DNA from: Ensifer adhaerens
GTDB taxonomy: Bacteria > Pseudomonadota > Alphaproteobacteria > Rhizobiales > Rhizobiaceae
Assembly (NCBI RefSeq): GCF_028993555.1
Contig: NZ_CP118611.1
Span: forward strand, 490,001 to 554,000
Reading direction: 5' to 3'
Length of the DNA stretch: 64,000 bases
Position 1 is the first letter of the stretch, and the number at the start of each line of letters is the position of its first letter. Under the pieces are notes generated by a model. It did no database searches. It had not been told where the DNA came from and saw nothing but the letters and a program-made list of their open reading frames with translations. The position numbers were made by a program, and so were the translations under genes. Below are positions 48,214 through 56,876 of the stretch, in pieces.

Positions 48214-48573
48214 TTACGGGGTCGTCGGTTCCCAGAGCTCGACCGGATTGCCTTCAGGATCGTGAATGCGCGCAAACCGGCCGACTTCCGAATCCCACTC
48301 GGTGCGGGTTTCTACCGCCATCCCGCTCGCTCTGAGTTCGGTAATGAGCCCATCGAGATCATCGACGCGGAAGTTGATCATCCACTGCTGTTCTGGACGT
48401 CCAAAATAGTCGGTGTTTGCAGAGAAGGGCCCAAAAATTGTTGTGCCCGCTTCTTGCTTCCACACGGACTTGTGCAGATCGTCGATCCCAAGGTGCTTTT
48501 CGTACCACGCTGCGAGGCCGGCCGGGTCTGCCGCCTTGAAGAACACACCACCTATTCCAACGACCTTAGGCAT
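48214..48573 (-). CDS. VOC (glyoxalase/bleomycin resistance) family protein
   Basis: 119 aa from ATG 48573 with AGGAG upstream. Pattern GGVFFKAADPAGLAAWYEKHLG, FRVDDLDGLITELRASG and HDPEGNPVELWEP is the single-module vicinal oxygen chelate fold with its metal Glu near the C-terminus. Substrate unknown. Confidence 0.88.
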   Translation of the reverse strand: MPKVVGIGGVFFKAADPAGLAAWYEKHLGIDDLHKSVWKQEAGTTIFGPFSANTDYFGRPEQQWMINFRVDDLDGLITELRASGMAVETRTEWDSEVGRFARIHDPEGNPVELWEPTTP

Positions 48574-48726
48574 TGTCCGCTCCTCGTTCAAGGCGGAACA
48601 ATGCCAATGCAGGCGCGTACTTGCAACTCGAGCGTTGAGCGATAGAGCTATGGTTGTGGCAGAAATGGCGTGCTTTGGAACCACAGCAAAACGGGCGAGA
48701 TTTTCGCGTTCCACGCACGGTCGCCT

Positions 48727-48814
48727 TGGCGGAGGGGGCGAACCCACCCGGGACAGGCTCGCTGCCCCAACCGGATTTGAAGTCCGGCCATGCAACCGGG
48801 CATGAATCCCCTCA
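48727..48814 (-). pseudogene. Degenerate tRNA-Sec (selC) gene
   Basis: On the minus strand: anticodon arm CCGGACTTCAAATCCGG with anticodon TCA, a long variable arm GGGGCAG/CTGTCCC, a D arm CATGC/GCATG and a 3' end CCCCTCCGCCA all match selenocysteine tRNA. The T arm GGGTGGGTTCGC lacks its 3' strand (about 7 nt missing) and the first acceptor pair is broken. So it is a decayed copy. tRNA-Sec genes are common integration sites, and phage fragments lie close by. Confidence 0.7.
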
Positions 48815-48877
48815 ATTTATTGATTTCATGCAGCTATTTTTACCGTCTTGGTGTCGCCGTAGAGTCTCGTTGCTACC

Positions 48878-48901
48878 CAATTGCTACCCAATCTATTTCT
48901 C
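48878..48901. repeat. Short tandem repeat TTGCTACCCAA
   Basis: TTGCTACCCAA occurs twice in direct succession next to the decayed selC. It could be a relic of an attachment site or part of a lost integrase gene. Weak. No gene is visible between 48815 and 49020. Confidence 0.3.
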
Positions 48902-49020
48902 GGTCGACTTCGAATGCTTTGGGTACAAGTAACGTTTCGTTCACGAAATGAATTGACTTTCGACGCGAAACCCCGGTTGCGTCTTCCCAACGTCAGAAGT
49001 GCGACCGGGCGTCGCCAATC

Positions 49021-49043
49021 ACCCGCCTCAAAAGGCGGGTTTT
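49021..49043 (+). terminator. Strong rho-independent terminator
   Basis: Perfect 8-bp stem ACCCGCCT (49021-49028) and AGGCGGGT (49033-49040) with a CAAA loop, followed by TTT. No intact plus-strand gene lies just upstream, so it may belong to a lost gene of the decayed element. Confidence 0.6.
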
Positions 49044-49052
49044 GGCCAACCG

Positions 49053-49223
49053 ATGTTCACTGATTGGAACAATTTGCCAAAGGACAAATTCGTCCAGATC
49101 GACCCGCCCTCGGAATAAGTGGGCGCCACAGCGAGAAACGAACGCCGCCGCCAGCGCGAAGACGAGAAGCGCAAGGGGCGGTACCTCTATCATCGCGCAT
49201 GCATGCGGCACCTGCCAGCTTAG
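49053..49223 (+). pseudogene. Small ORF interrupted by an in-frame stop
   Basis: ATG 49053 opens MFTDWNNLPKDKFVQIDPPS and stops at TAA 49116-49118; the same frame goes on from GTG 49119 through RNERRRQREDEKRKGRYLYH to TAG 49221-49223. Together they would make a 57-residue basic protein. Either one decayed gene or chance. Confidence 0.3.
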
Positions 49224-49229
49224 GGTGGC

Positions 49230-49451
49230 CTAGACGACGTTCAGGATACCCGTCTTCACCCAGACAGTGATGTCAAAATCCGCGTCCCCGACACGTAGCT
49301 CATACTTCGTCGTCAAGGCAGAGCTACCATCTGTGCGCTTCACCTGAACTGCTCGCGCAACCCCACTATAGCTGCCGGGCGGCAAGTCGATTCCTCCGAT
49401 ATGGAAATCGCCTACGGCGGTGAATGTGACCAGCTTGTTATGTCGTTGCAT
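49230..49451 (-). CDS. Hypothetical small protein
   Basis: 73 aa from ATG 49451 with GGAAG upstream. Mixed strand-like sequence (LVTFTAVGDFHIGGIDLPPG, TTKYELRVGDADFDITVWVK), soluble, no family recognised. Typical of accessory or phage genes. The region 49452-49925 upstream has no supported gene. Confidence 0.5.
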   Translation of the reverse strand: MQRHNKLVTFTAVGDFHIGGIDLPPGSYSGVARAVQVKRTDGSSALTTKYELRVGDADFDITVWVKTGILNVV

Positions 49452-49925
49452 CTGCTGTCTTCCGTAGGTGCGCGCGCGGCGGCCCTTTTACTCGCGCTAA
49501 CTGACCGGAGCCTGACCGACGCTTAAGTGAGCACCGTGATCAGCCAGAGAATCGTTCCGAGGACGGTATTTCGGCTCAAGCTTCACTCCTACTGGATGCA
49601 TCAGACGAGCGAATTGTACCACGCCAACCAAAACCGGAGATGAAACGGGCGAACTCGGCGACCGTCTATGCGCTGGGTGGTCGCTGTCCCTAAATTCTAC
49701 TGGGTTGAGGTGTCCAACTTTGGCAAACAAGTCGTTCTCGGATCGTTCTGGTGCGTATTGAGGCTGCTCCTCCTGTTTCTCAACCGACACGCGACCGCAT
49801 CAGGATCTGAGCGCGTCAATTTTCCACTCATCCGAAAGGGGTAGAAATCCACTTTCGTACACGCCACGTTCTTACGACGTTTGGTGAGTATTAGAACTTA
49901 TACTTTCAGTAGAAATTCAGGGTTT

Positions 49926-50000
49926 GTCGGAGTAGATCAGCCCGGTAGCTCGCCTAGCCTCATAAGCTGGAGGCCGCAGGTTCAAGTCCTGTCGGGAGCC
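49926..50000 (+). pseudogene. Degenerate fMet-like tRNA
   Basis: Shares CAGCCCGGTAGCTCG, the CTCATAA anticodon loop and AGGCCGCAGGTTCAA with the intact initiator tRNA at 2461. The anticodon stem CTAGC/GCTGG still pairs, but the acceptor ends (5' GTCGGAG, 3' CGGGAGC) do not, and a D-stem pair is lost. Probably a decayed or element-borne tRNA. Confidence 0.55.
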
Positions 50001-50075
50001 TGCCTCTGGGGCATAGAACCTACTCCCAAGATAGGGTCACCCGGAGGCAGAGTTTTGCGAAACAGCGTGCGACAC

Positions 50076-50201
50076 TCACTTCTTTTTGAGCGTGCTCTCG
50101 CTATTCTTTACCTGCGAGCCCAGGGCTGGTGCCGTTTTCTCGACCTTATCCTTCTTCGGCTTGCGCGTCTCTTTATTGCTTCGAACCTGACCTTTAGCCA
50201 T
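50076..50201 (-). CDS. Small lysine-rich protein
   Basis: 41 aa from ATG 50201 with GAGGAG ten bases upstream. Sequence opens MAKGQVRSNKETRKPKKDKV and ends in KKK. Short basic proteins starting MAKGQ are widespread in rhizobia (family recalled, not searched). Function unknown; likely disordered, possibly nucleic-acid or ribosome associated. Confidence 0.6.
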   Translation of the reverse strand: MAKGQVRSNKETRKPKKDKVEKTAPALGSQVKNSESTLKKK

Positions 50202-50312
50202 CACCCCTAAACTCCTCTGGTTGATGGACGAGCAATACCGCTTTCAGCCCACTATCCAAGGGTACGCCCAACCCGCCCGGTTTGTCACCTGGCTCATCTG
50301 GGCTTTGATTGC

Positions 50313-50390
50313 ATGACCGTCATCGACCTGCAGAAGGTGAAGGCTGACCGCGAGGCGCCCCAGAGTGCCCGTTGTCAGGCGAGATGCGCA
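50313..50390 (+). pseudogene. Possible gene fragment MTVIDLQKVKADRE
   Basis: An ATG at 50313 starts a plausible protein N-terminus (MTVIDLQKVKADREAPQ), then runs into sequence antisense to the zinc-ribbon gene. Perhaps the 5' stub of a lost gene. Weak. Confidence 0.2.
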
Positions 50391-50617
50391 GAAAGGCGTA
50401 CACAGTTAGCTGACGCCAGCGTCGTCTGGCAGCGTACACATGACACTGTGATGCGCTCTTGGTTGTATGTGGCGTTGTCATGGTACTCTTCCGTGACAAC
50501 GTGCTCTGCGCCGCATTCGAGGCATTTCTGCCGGTAATGTTCAGTCCGCAAGCCCGCTCTCCGTCGGTTTCGTTCAGGCATTTCAGACGCGCGGCAACCA
50601 ATCCCAGTGGCGCTCAC
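50375..50617 (-). CDS. Small zinc-ribbon protein
   Basis: 80 aa. Two Cys pairs, QKCLECGAEHVV and SCVRCQTTL, make a zinc-ribbon. The GTG start at 50617 overlaps the stop of the upstream 29-aa gene as GTGA, which suggests translational coupling and supports this start. Function unknown. Confidence 0.55.
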   Translation of the reverse strand: MSATGIGCRASEMPERNRRRAGLRTEHYRQKCLECGAEHVVTEEYHDNATYNQERITVSCVRCQTTLASANCVRLSAHLA

Positions 50618-50703
50618 GTGAGCGACAGAATCAGCCAGATCAGTGCGACGGCCGAAGTGATCACCACCACAATCGCCGTAATCCGGAATGCCTTTTCGAT
50701 CAT
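50614..50703 (-). CDS. 29-residue membrane peptide
   Basis: ATG 50703 preceded by GGGGG at 6 nt. The product is almost a single membrane helix (RITAIVVVITSAVALIWLIL). Its stop overlaps the GTG start of the zinc-ribbon gene (GTGA). Below the size of normal gene calls. Confidence 0.5.
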   Translation of the reverse strand: MIEKAFRITAIVVVITSAVALIWLILSLT

Positions 50704-50868
50704 CGCAACCCCCGAAAGAAGCTTCCGATTCTACGGCCGGCGCCGCTAGGTCCTGTCCAGCCCAGAGCGCCTTGAGCGTGTGCCACCTTGATACAAGGCG
50801 TATTTGAGAGAATTCTTACAAACTTCGTTCAAATGCGCTTGCTTTGTCCTGAATCTGGATTTCTGAAC

Positions 50869-51120
50869 ATGAGCAACGAACCCCGAAACAACGGGAAGAA
50901 AACGGGAAGGGGCAGCCCTCCCGTCGAACATCAATTCAAGCCCGGTAACCCCGGTCGTCCGAAAGGCGCGCGCAACAAGCTAGGAGAGATGTTCATCGAG
51001 GACATGCTCGCAGCCTGGGAGAGCAAAGGCGCGGCGGCCATTCACACTGTGATCGAGAAACGCCCCCAGGAACTTCCTGAAGGTTGTCGCCTCGCTGATG
51101 CCGAAGGATTTGAATGTCAA
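50869..51120 (+). pseudogene. DUF5681 / phage small-terminase-like fragment, frameshifted
   Basis: From ATG 50869: VEHQFKPGNPGRPKGARNKL is the DUF5681 signature common in phage and mobile-element genes. At about 51067-51072 an extra A (CAGGAACTTCC) breaks the frame; the next frame restores FLKVVASLMPKDLNVNIKP. The gene then runs directly into portal-gene sequence, so its end and the genes that should lie between are deleted. Confidence 0.65.
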
Positions 51121-51869
51121 CATCAAACCTGTACTGGCAGAACAACCAGCAACCCATCGTCCAGGAAGGCACGATCGAGAACCCCGAGGCGGTGCTCAAT
51201 CCGAAATTCGGTCAGCCGATCCTGGTTAGCCAAGGGACCGACGTCCGCGTCGCCGTCGGTTACAACGTCGTGCCGATGGTCGCTAACAAGTCCTCTGCGA
51301 TGTTGTCCTATCTCGATCAGGAGGCGACCGACCGCACCGGCATTTCAGACGCATCGAGCGGTATGGCGCCGGATGCCCTGCAGAACATGACCGCCAAGGC
51401 CTCGGCGATGATCGAGGCCGCCGGCATCGGCCAGACCGAGCTGATAGTTCGCACTTTCGCTCAGGGCCTGAAGCGAGTTTTCCAGGGCCTCCTGAAGCTG
51501 ACCATCAAGCATCAGGATCAGCCGCGCACCGTGCGCCTACGCGGTCAGTGGACGACGTTCGACCCTCGGCACTGGAATGCCGGTATGGATGCGACCGTGA
51601 ACACCGGACTCGGCGCCGGCACGCGGGAACGCGACATGTTGATGGTGCAGATGATCCAGCGCGAAAACGGTGAAGCAGCCGGCCTCAAGTCCCCGGACCT
51701 GTATTTCACGAAGCCCGACCAGGACCAGCTCGACAAGCGCCTCGAAGCCGAGGCGAACAAGCCCGATCCTGACTTGCAGAAGGGTCGATGGGCTTTGCCT
51801 CCGAGGCGAGAACCTAGACCGTCGCGTCGATCCGGTTTGTCGGGGCGTGCAGTGCGGGGGCGAGAATGA
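51114..51869 (+). pseudogene. Phage portal protein fragment
   Basis: The frame translates as NLYWQNNQQPIVQEGTIENP, VVPMVANKSSAMLSYLDQEA, DRTGISDASSGMAPDALQNM and on to LEAEANKPDPDLQKG, resembling the middle-to-C-terminal part of podophage-type portal proteins. Both ends are missing: no portal N-terminus, and after about 51785 the sequence is unrelated. Remnant of a prophage. Confidence 0.65.
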
Positions 51870-51914
51870 CGTCGCCGCGCCGGACCGCGTCTTTCGTCAC
51901 CCGTTCTCCCGCTT

Positions 51915-53288
51915 TCAGGCCACCTGGAGCTGAGAGTCTCTCTCCCCTTCCGCGCTCGACGGCGCTTCCCATTGCATGTGGGAAGCGTTGAGCCGGCGCG
52001 CCACGATATCGTGGTTGAGCCACTGGACGGGGCCCGACGGTTCCGAAGATGCGCCGAAGATGAGCTGGCCCGTCGCCTCAACCACCAGCGCACTCAGGTG
52101 GTCGCTGATCATGATCTTGCCGTCGCGGTGCATCTGCGTGATTTCGTTGGACGTGCCGATGGTCAGGTCGGACTGTGCCTGGCTGTTCGCCATGGGCCAT
52201 GCCGAGAAGTCGTAAAACGGACTCATAACTTCGTTGGCCTGCATGTCGGTAATCTTCTGGAACACATCCTTCATCGTGAAGCCGTCTGCCAGAAGCTGCT
52301 GGCAGGCCTGCCACTGGTGCTCTGCCCACTGGCCGCCGTTCTCTTTCTTCAATGCAAGCAGCAGCGGTATCAGTGGGAGCTCGATGCCGGTGAATACGTC
52401 GGACGAATTGGTCCGGATTTCGGGGCAGTTATAGACGGTCGCCTTGATACCCGCGGTCCAGGCATCCTGCGCGATGCCTTCAAGCCGCATCTTGGCGTAG
52501 CCTTGCGTGTAGTTGGTGTAGGTCTGCCAACGGTAGCTGCCGTCAATCAGGACAGCCGTTCCATGGTAGCCGTAGGCCGTATAGCGAACCTGACCGCCCG
52601 ATGCCTCGATCCGCTCCCGGATCGCCGTGCTGAAGTCGATGAGATGCTGGAAGGTGATTGCGGAGACCTCGTCGAAATTCTGCAGGATGAGCTTGCCCAT
52701 ATCGCTGTCGAGCAGGGCTTGCGACGACATGTGGCGCGCGCCGCGACCCTTGTAGATTCGGTTGGCGATAACCAGGAAGACCTTCGCCTTCGGGATGCCC
52801 CCGGCCATCGTGTGGGCGAAAAAGACGTTGCGGCCGTCGGCGATCATTCCGTCGAGAACGGCCATGACCTGCGTGAGCGCATTCGTGAACCGCGTCGTGG
52901 CGATGTCCCGGCACTGCTTGATGTAGTTCCAGTCAAGCCTGTCGTCCTGCCAGCTCTCCAGCGTCATGTCCGCGAGAAGATCGGTCGGAGTTGGGCCACC
53001 GGCCGGAGCGTCGAGATCGAAGCCCGCCATCAGAGGGATGTTGATGATCTTGCCGCCAAGCCGCTCTTCGGCGGCGGCGAGTTCTTCGGCGTCCAGAGGC
53101 CGCAGCGCGTTGTTCTCGTCGCGCCGCCCGACCGTGATCCCAACGATTTCCATTCCAGCCCGCCGGGCTTCGTCGAGCAAGCCAGTCGCGTATCCGCGAC
53201 CAAACAGTTCGCCGAAGAGAACGAAAACATCTCCTTTGCGAAAGACGCTGTTCTCGGCAAGACGGTTCAATGCGATCGGGTTTTCCAT
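51915..53288 (-). CDS. Large conserved protein, possibly FabMG-type enoyl-ACP reductase
   Basis: 457 aa from ATG 53288. The N-terminus has a Rossmann-like start (GDVFVLFGELFGRGYATGLL, MEIVGITVGRRDE). Further marks: NVFFAHTMAGGIPKAKVFLV and YTAYGYHGTAVLIDG, the latter with a Tyr/Lys-rich active-site look. From memory this matches a family annotated as FabMG enoyl-ACP reductase, described from triclosan-resistance screens; I cannot verify it. It sits beside prophage debris but is intact. The 339-bp stretch 53289-53627 upstream holds only its presumed promoter. Confidence 0.5.
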   Translation of the reverse strand: MENPIALNRLAENSVFRKGDVFVLFGELFGRGYATGLLDEARRAGMEIVGITVGRRDENNALRPLDAEELAAAEERLGGKIINIPLMAGFDLDAPAGGPTPTDLLADMTLESWQDDRLDWNYIKQCRDIATTRFTNALTQVMAVLDGMIADGRNVFFAHTMAGGIPKAKVFLVIANRIYKGRGARHMSSQALLDSDMGKLILQNFDEVSAITFQHLIDFSTAIRERIEASGGQVRYTAYGYHGTAVLIDGSYRWQTYTNYTQGYAKMRLEGIAQDAWTAGIKATVYNCPEIRTNSSDVFTGIELPLIPLLLALKKENGGQWAEHQWQACQQLLADGFTMKDVFQKITDMQANEVMSPFYDFSAWPMANSQAQSDLTIGTSNEITQMHRDGKIMISDHLSALVVEATGQLIFGASSEPSGPVQWLNHDIVARRLNASHMQWEAPSSAEGERDSQLQVA

Positions 53289-53627
53289 ACTGTCAGCTCT
53301 TTGGTCCGTTAGTCGTCGAGGGAGGACTCAGACGAATTTTGATCGTCACATGACCACACTGGCCCAGAATAGGAAGTCATATTGCGTGACCGTTCATTTC
53401 AAAACGTGAACTGCCGCAAGGGAGACGGGCGCCGTGGAAGTGGATTGACGGCCCCAGGATTGACTGCGCGAGAGGGAGAAGTCGCGGTCGTATCGATGCG
53501 AATCGGGAAGCGGCTGTTGTGGTTCAGCACGTGCGGCGCGACGATTTTGGCGTCTTGGCCAGGTGCTTCGTTTGGATCTCATGACCGCAGTGTGGAAAGC
53601 TCCGGACCTTAAGGGCAGGAGGGCTCA

Positions 53628-54221
53628 TCAGCCATCCGATGGACGAAGCGATTTCATCAGAAGCACCCAGTTTTCCGTATCGCCCTTCCAGCCCTCCCTG
53701 ACGCAGGCGAGCGTTGCCACTTGCTCGTAGCCGCTGCGCTCGTAGAGCCGCCTGGCACCGACATTGTTATCGGCGACGATGACGCTCATCCGACGGAGCG
53801 CCTGGTCCCGCGCTATCTCTTCTGCGAGACCGAGCAGCCGCGAGCCAAGTCCTTGCCCTCGGTACTCGGGATAGCAGGCCAGTACATTCACATACCAGCT
53901 GTCGAGTGCCTGATTTTCCAGTTCTTGCAGTGGTCGGAACAGGGCAGGGAAATCATCGGCGATTGGCTCGGGCTCCGATCCAATCGGGTAACCGGTCAGG
54001 CTTGCCACGGCGCCATCGCCAAAGTCCACGACGACAATCTGGCCCTCGCGCACCCTTTGCATTTGTCGGGCGCGGCCAACGTCCCACGGATCCTGCCCGT
54101 CCTTTGCAAGCCCCTCCCATATGTATAGGGGCAAACCCTGGCCCGCGAAGTTGACGAGATCAGCCAACTCCTTCGCATCTGCCTCGCTTGCAATGCGTAG
54201 CGGTGGTTCGAGCCGGATCAT
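53628..54221 (-). CDS. GNAT-family N-acetyltransferase
   Basis: 197 aa from ATG 54221 with GGAGG upstream. Acetyl-CoA loop YPEYRGQGLGSRLLGLAEE and C-terminal NNVGARRLYERSGYEQV are the GNAT motifs A and B. Substrate unknown. Confidence 0.88.
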   Translation of the reverse strand: MIRLEPPLRIASEADAKELADLVNFAGQGLPLYIWEGLAKDGQDPWDVGRARQMQRVREGQIVVVDFGDGAVASLTGYPIGSEPEPIADDFPALFRPLQELENQALDSWYVNVLACYPEYRGQGLGSRLLGLAEEIARDQALRRMSVIVADNNVGARRLYERSGYEQVATLACVREGWKGDTENWVLLMKSLRPSDG

Positions 54222-54455
54222 CAGGATCCTCCGGGAAGCTTTTGGGCGGGCGGCCATCATATGCGGTTTTTCTGATGACGTGGAGGTCATTCTGACGGCA
54301 ACGCGTGAACAGCGGTGGGATCGGCCTCGCCGTCTATTGAACGGTTACTCAGTCGCAAGGACTGCCGCGGATGATCCTGCCGGTTGCCAAAAAACCATAA
54401 TTGCTTCACCTAGATTGACATCGACACTCGGCATTAAGAATTGGATCAACGCTGA

Positions 54456-56531
54456 ATGCGCATATCATACGTCTTCCTTGGTGCATTTCTTGCAATCGTG
54501 CAGTCCGCCTATGCTGAAGTCGCCCCACCTCCTGTTCTGGAGCCGCTGAAGCAACAGGCGCAAGCTGCGCAGTTGAGTGCAAAGTTTCTCACGCGTTTCA
54601 GCTACAAGCCGGTTGAACTCGACGACGCCTTGTCGGCCAAGGTCATGGATCGGTTCATCAAATCACTCGATCCGGATCGCGTGCTCTTCCTGCAGACGGA
54701 CATCGACAGGTTCATGTCTGACCGCAGCGAGATCGACGACGCCATCAAGCAGAAAGATTTGAAGATCCCGTTCAAAATCTTCAACGTGTACGGGAAGCGC
54801 GTTGTCGACCGCATGACCTACGCGCGCGACTTGCTCAAGCAGGATTTCGATTTCAGCAAGCAGGAAAACTATCCGGTACTGCGCGACAAGGCGCCTTGGC
54901 CGCAGTCGGAGGCCGAGAGCAACGACCTTTGGCGCAAGCGCGTAAAAAGCGACTGGTTGCGATTGAAACTGGGCGGCAAGTCCGACGCGGCCATTCGCGA
55001 AACGCTCACCAAGCGCTACACGAACGCTCTCGATCGCGCCTACAAGTACAAGAGCGATGACGTTTTCCAGTCGTTCATGAACGCGTACACAACGTCCGTC
55101 GATCCGCACACGGATTACTTCGGCGCGACCGCTTCGGCCGATTTCAACATCGCCATGAAGCTTTCGCTCGTTGGTATCGGTGCGGTACTGCAGGAGCGCG
55201 ACGATTACACGACGATCCGCGAGCTCGTGCCCGGCGGGCCGGCGCAGCTGTCCGGCAAGCTTGCGGTCGGTGACCGCATTACCGGTGTCGGTCAGGGCAG
55301 GGACGGAGCGATAAAGGAAGTGGTTGGCACGCGGCTGGATGAAGTCGTGCAGTTGATCCGCGGGAAGAAAGGCTCCGTCGTGCGCTTGGATATCCTGCCG
55401 GCAGATGCCGGAGCGGATGCCACTCATCGCGTCGTCACACTGGTGCGCGACAAGATCAGCCTTGAAAAGCAGGCGGCCCAGAAGACCGTACTCACGGTGA
55501 AAGTCGGCGGCGCCGAGCGTAAGATCGGCGTCATCACGCTGCCGGCATTTTACGAGGATTTTGAAGCCCGGCGCAAAGGCGACAAGGACTATAGAAGCGC
55601 GAGCCGCGATGTCCGAAAACTTCTTGGCGAACTCAAGCGGGAAAAAATCGACAGCGTTCTTATCGACGTGCGCAACAATGGCGGCGGTTCACTGGACGAG
55701 GCGATCGATTTGACCGGCCTGTTCATCGGCAACGGTCCGGTCGTCCAGCAGCGCGGCAGTGACGGCAAGGTTGACGTAAGAAGCGCTGATTTTCCGGCGC
55801 CCGTGTGGACAGGCGCCGTGGGCGTCCTGATCAATCGCGGTTCTGCCTCGGCTTCGGAGATCTTTGCCGCGGCAATCCAGGATTACGGTCGAGGCGTGAT
55901 CATCGGCGAACCCAGTTTCGGTAAAGGCACCGTTCAAGCTGTCGTCAATCTTGACGAGATGGTTCGCAACAGCAAACCAGAACTCGGTGAGCTGAAAGTG
56001 ACGATTGCCCAGTTCTTCCGGATCGACGGCGGCACGACGCAGCTGCGCGGCGTGACCCCTGATATCAGCCTGCCGGGACTTTCCGACCCGACAAGCTTCG
56101 GCGAGACCAGTTATGACAATGCCCTGCCGTGGGCGCAGATCAAGCCCGCCAAGTATGCGCACGCCGACACCGTGACGACGTTGCTGCCGAAACTGCAACG
56201 CCGCCATGATGCGCGGGTCGAGAGCGATCCGGACTTCCAGCGCCTGCTGAAGGACATTGCTGAGGTGAAAGCGCAGCGCGAGAAAGGTGAGGTCTCCCTC
56301 AATGAAGCCGAACGCCGTAAAGAACAGGCTGACCGTGAAAAACGACGGAAGTCGCGCGCTCTCGCAGGTGATGGCGACGACACTGGCGGAGATGATGGCC
56401 TCAATGCAAACGAGCGTAGCCTGAGCGCTGACATTGCAATCGAGAATGCCCGCAAGAATGCAAAGGACGTCTTGCTGAACGAGGCTGCCGCCATTCTCGC
56501 CGATGAGACCGTTTGCAGGAAGGCGTGCTGA
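54456..56531 (+). CDS. prc: Carboxy-terminal (tail-specific) processing protease, Prc type
   Basis: 691 aa. Signal peptide MRISYVFLGAFLAIVQSAYA. N-terminal helical domain, PDZ (about 230-330, VGIGAVLQERDDYTTIREL), S41 protease with Ser465 in GSASASEIFAAA and Lys490 in SFGKGTVQ, then a charged C-terminal DUF3340-like tail. Acts in the periplasm on C-terminal tails of envelope proteins. The length matches gammaproteobacterial Prc (about 680 aa), not the short CtpA (about 440 aa) usual in rhizobia, so transfer is possible. The 345 bp to 56876 downstream has no gene I can support. Confidence 0.9.
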   Translation: MRISYVFLGAFLAIVQSAYAEVAPPPVLEPLKQQAQAAQLSAKFLTRFSYKPVELDDALSAKVMDRFIKSLDPDRVLFLQTDIDRFMSDRSEIDDAIKQKDLKIPFKIFNVYGKRVVDRMTYARDLLKQDFDFSKQENYPVLRDKAPWPQSEAESNDLWRKRVKSDWLRLKLGGKSDAAIRETLTKRYTNALDRAYKYKSDDVFQSFMNAYTTSVDPHTDYFGATASADFNIAMKLSLVGIGAVLQERDDYTTIRELVPGGPAQLSGKLAVGDRITGVGQGRDGAIKEVVGTRLDEVVQLIRGKKGSVVRLDILPADAGADATHRVVTLVRDKISLEKQAAQKTVLTVKVGGAERKIGVITLPAFYEDFEARRKGDKDYRSASRDVRKLLGELKREKIDSVLIDVRNNGGGSLDEAIDLTGLFIGNGPVVQQRGSDGKVDVRSADFPAPVWTGAVGVLINRGSASASEIFAAAIQDYGRGVIIGEPSFGKGTVQAVVNLDEMVRNSKPELGELKVTIAQFFRIDGGTTQLRGVTPDISLPGLSDPTSFGETSYDNALPWAQIKPAKYAHADTVTTLLPKLQRRHDARVESDPDFQRLLKDIAEVKAQREKGEVSLNEAERRKEQADREKRRKSRALAGDGDDTGGDDGLNANERSLSADIAIENARKNAKDVLLNEAAAILADETVCRKAC

Positions 56532-56876
56532 CGGCGACGCAAGACACGGGCGGGGCGTAATCAGACCCCGTCTGGCGCTCCGTGCGCGCCGCCCGCGGCC
56601 ATGTCTTCGTTCTTCGCAGCAGCATGATGGGGTGAGTTTCAGGTGCGTTGTTGAATGTAGCGCGGACCTACCCGGCTGTTGTCGCCGGCGGGCAGGTGCC
56701 TTGCGCAATGATTGCGTCCGGGCAGACCAATTGAAGACCTGCGGGCAAAAAACTCCGCGAATTGTGGCGAAAACTAGACGGAATTTCTAAGGCGGTGCAC
56801 AACCAAAGTGCCCGGTCCCTCGCGCTTCTCCACGCCCACCGGTAGGTTCTCTGGGAAAACAACACCGGAGAATTGC

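Noticed and set aside
49497..49790. 97-codon minus-strand frame with GTG start
   Set aside because: Weak ribosome-binding site, Pro/Ser-rich sequence without protein-like pattern.
53382..53612. 76-codon plus-strand frame
   Set aside because: No family, no ribosome-binding site; composition looks random.
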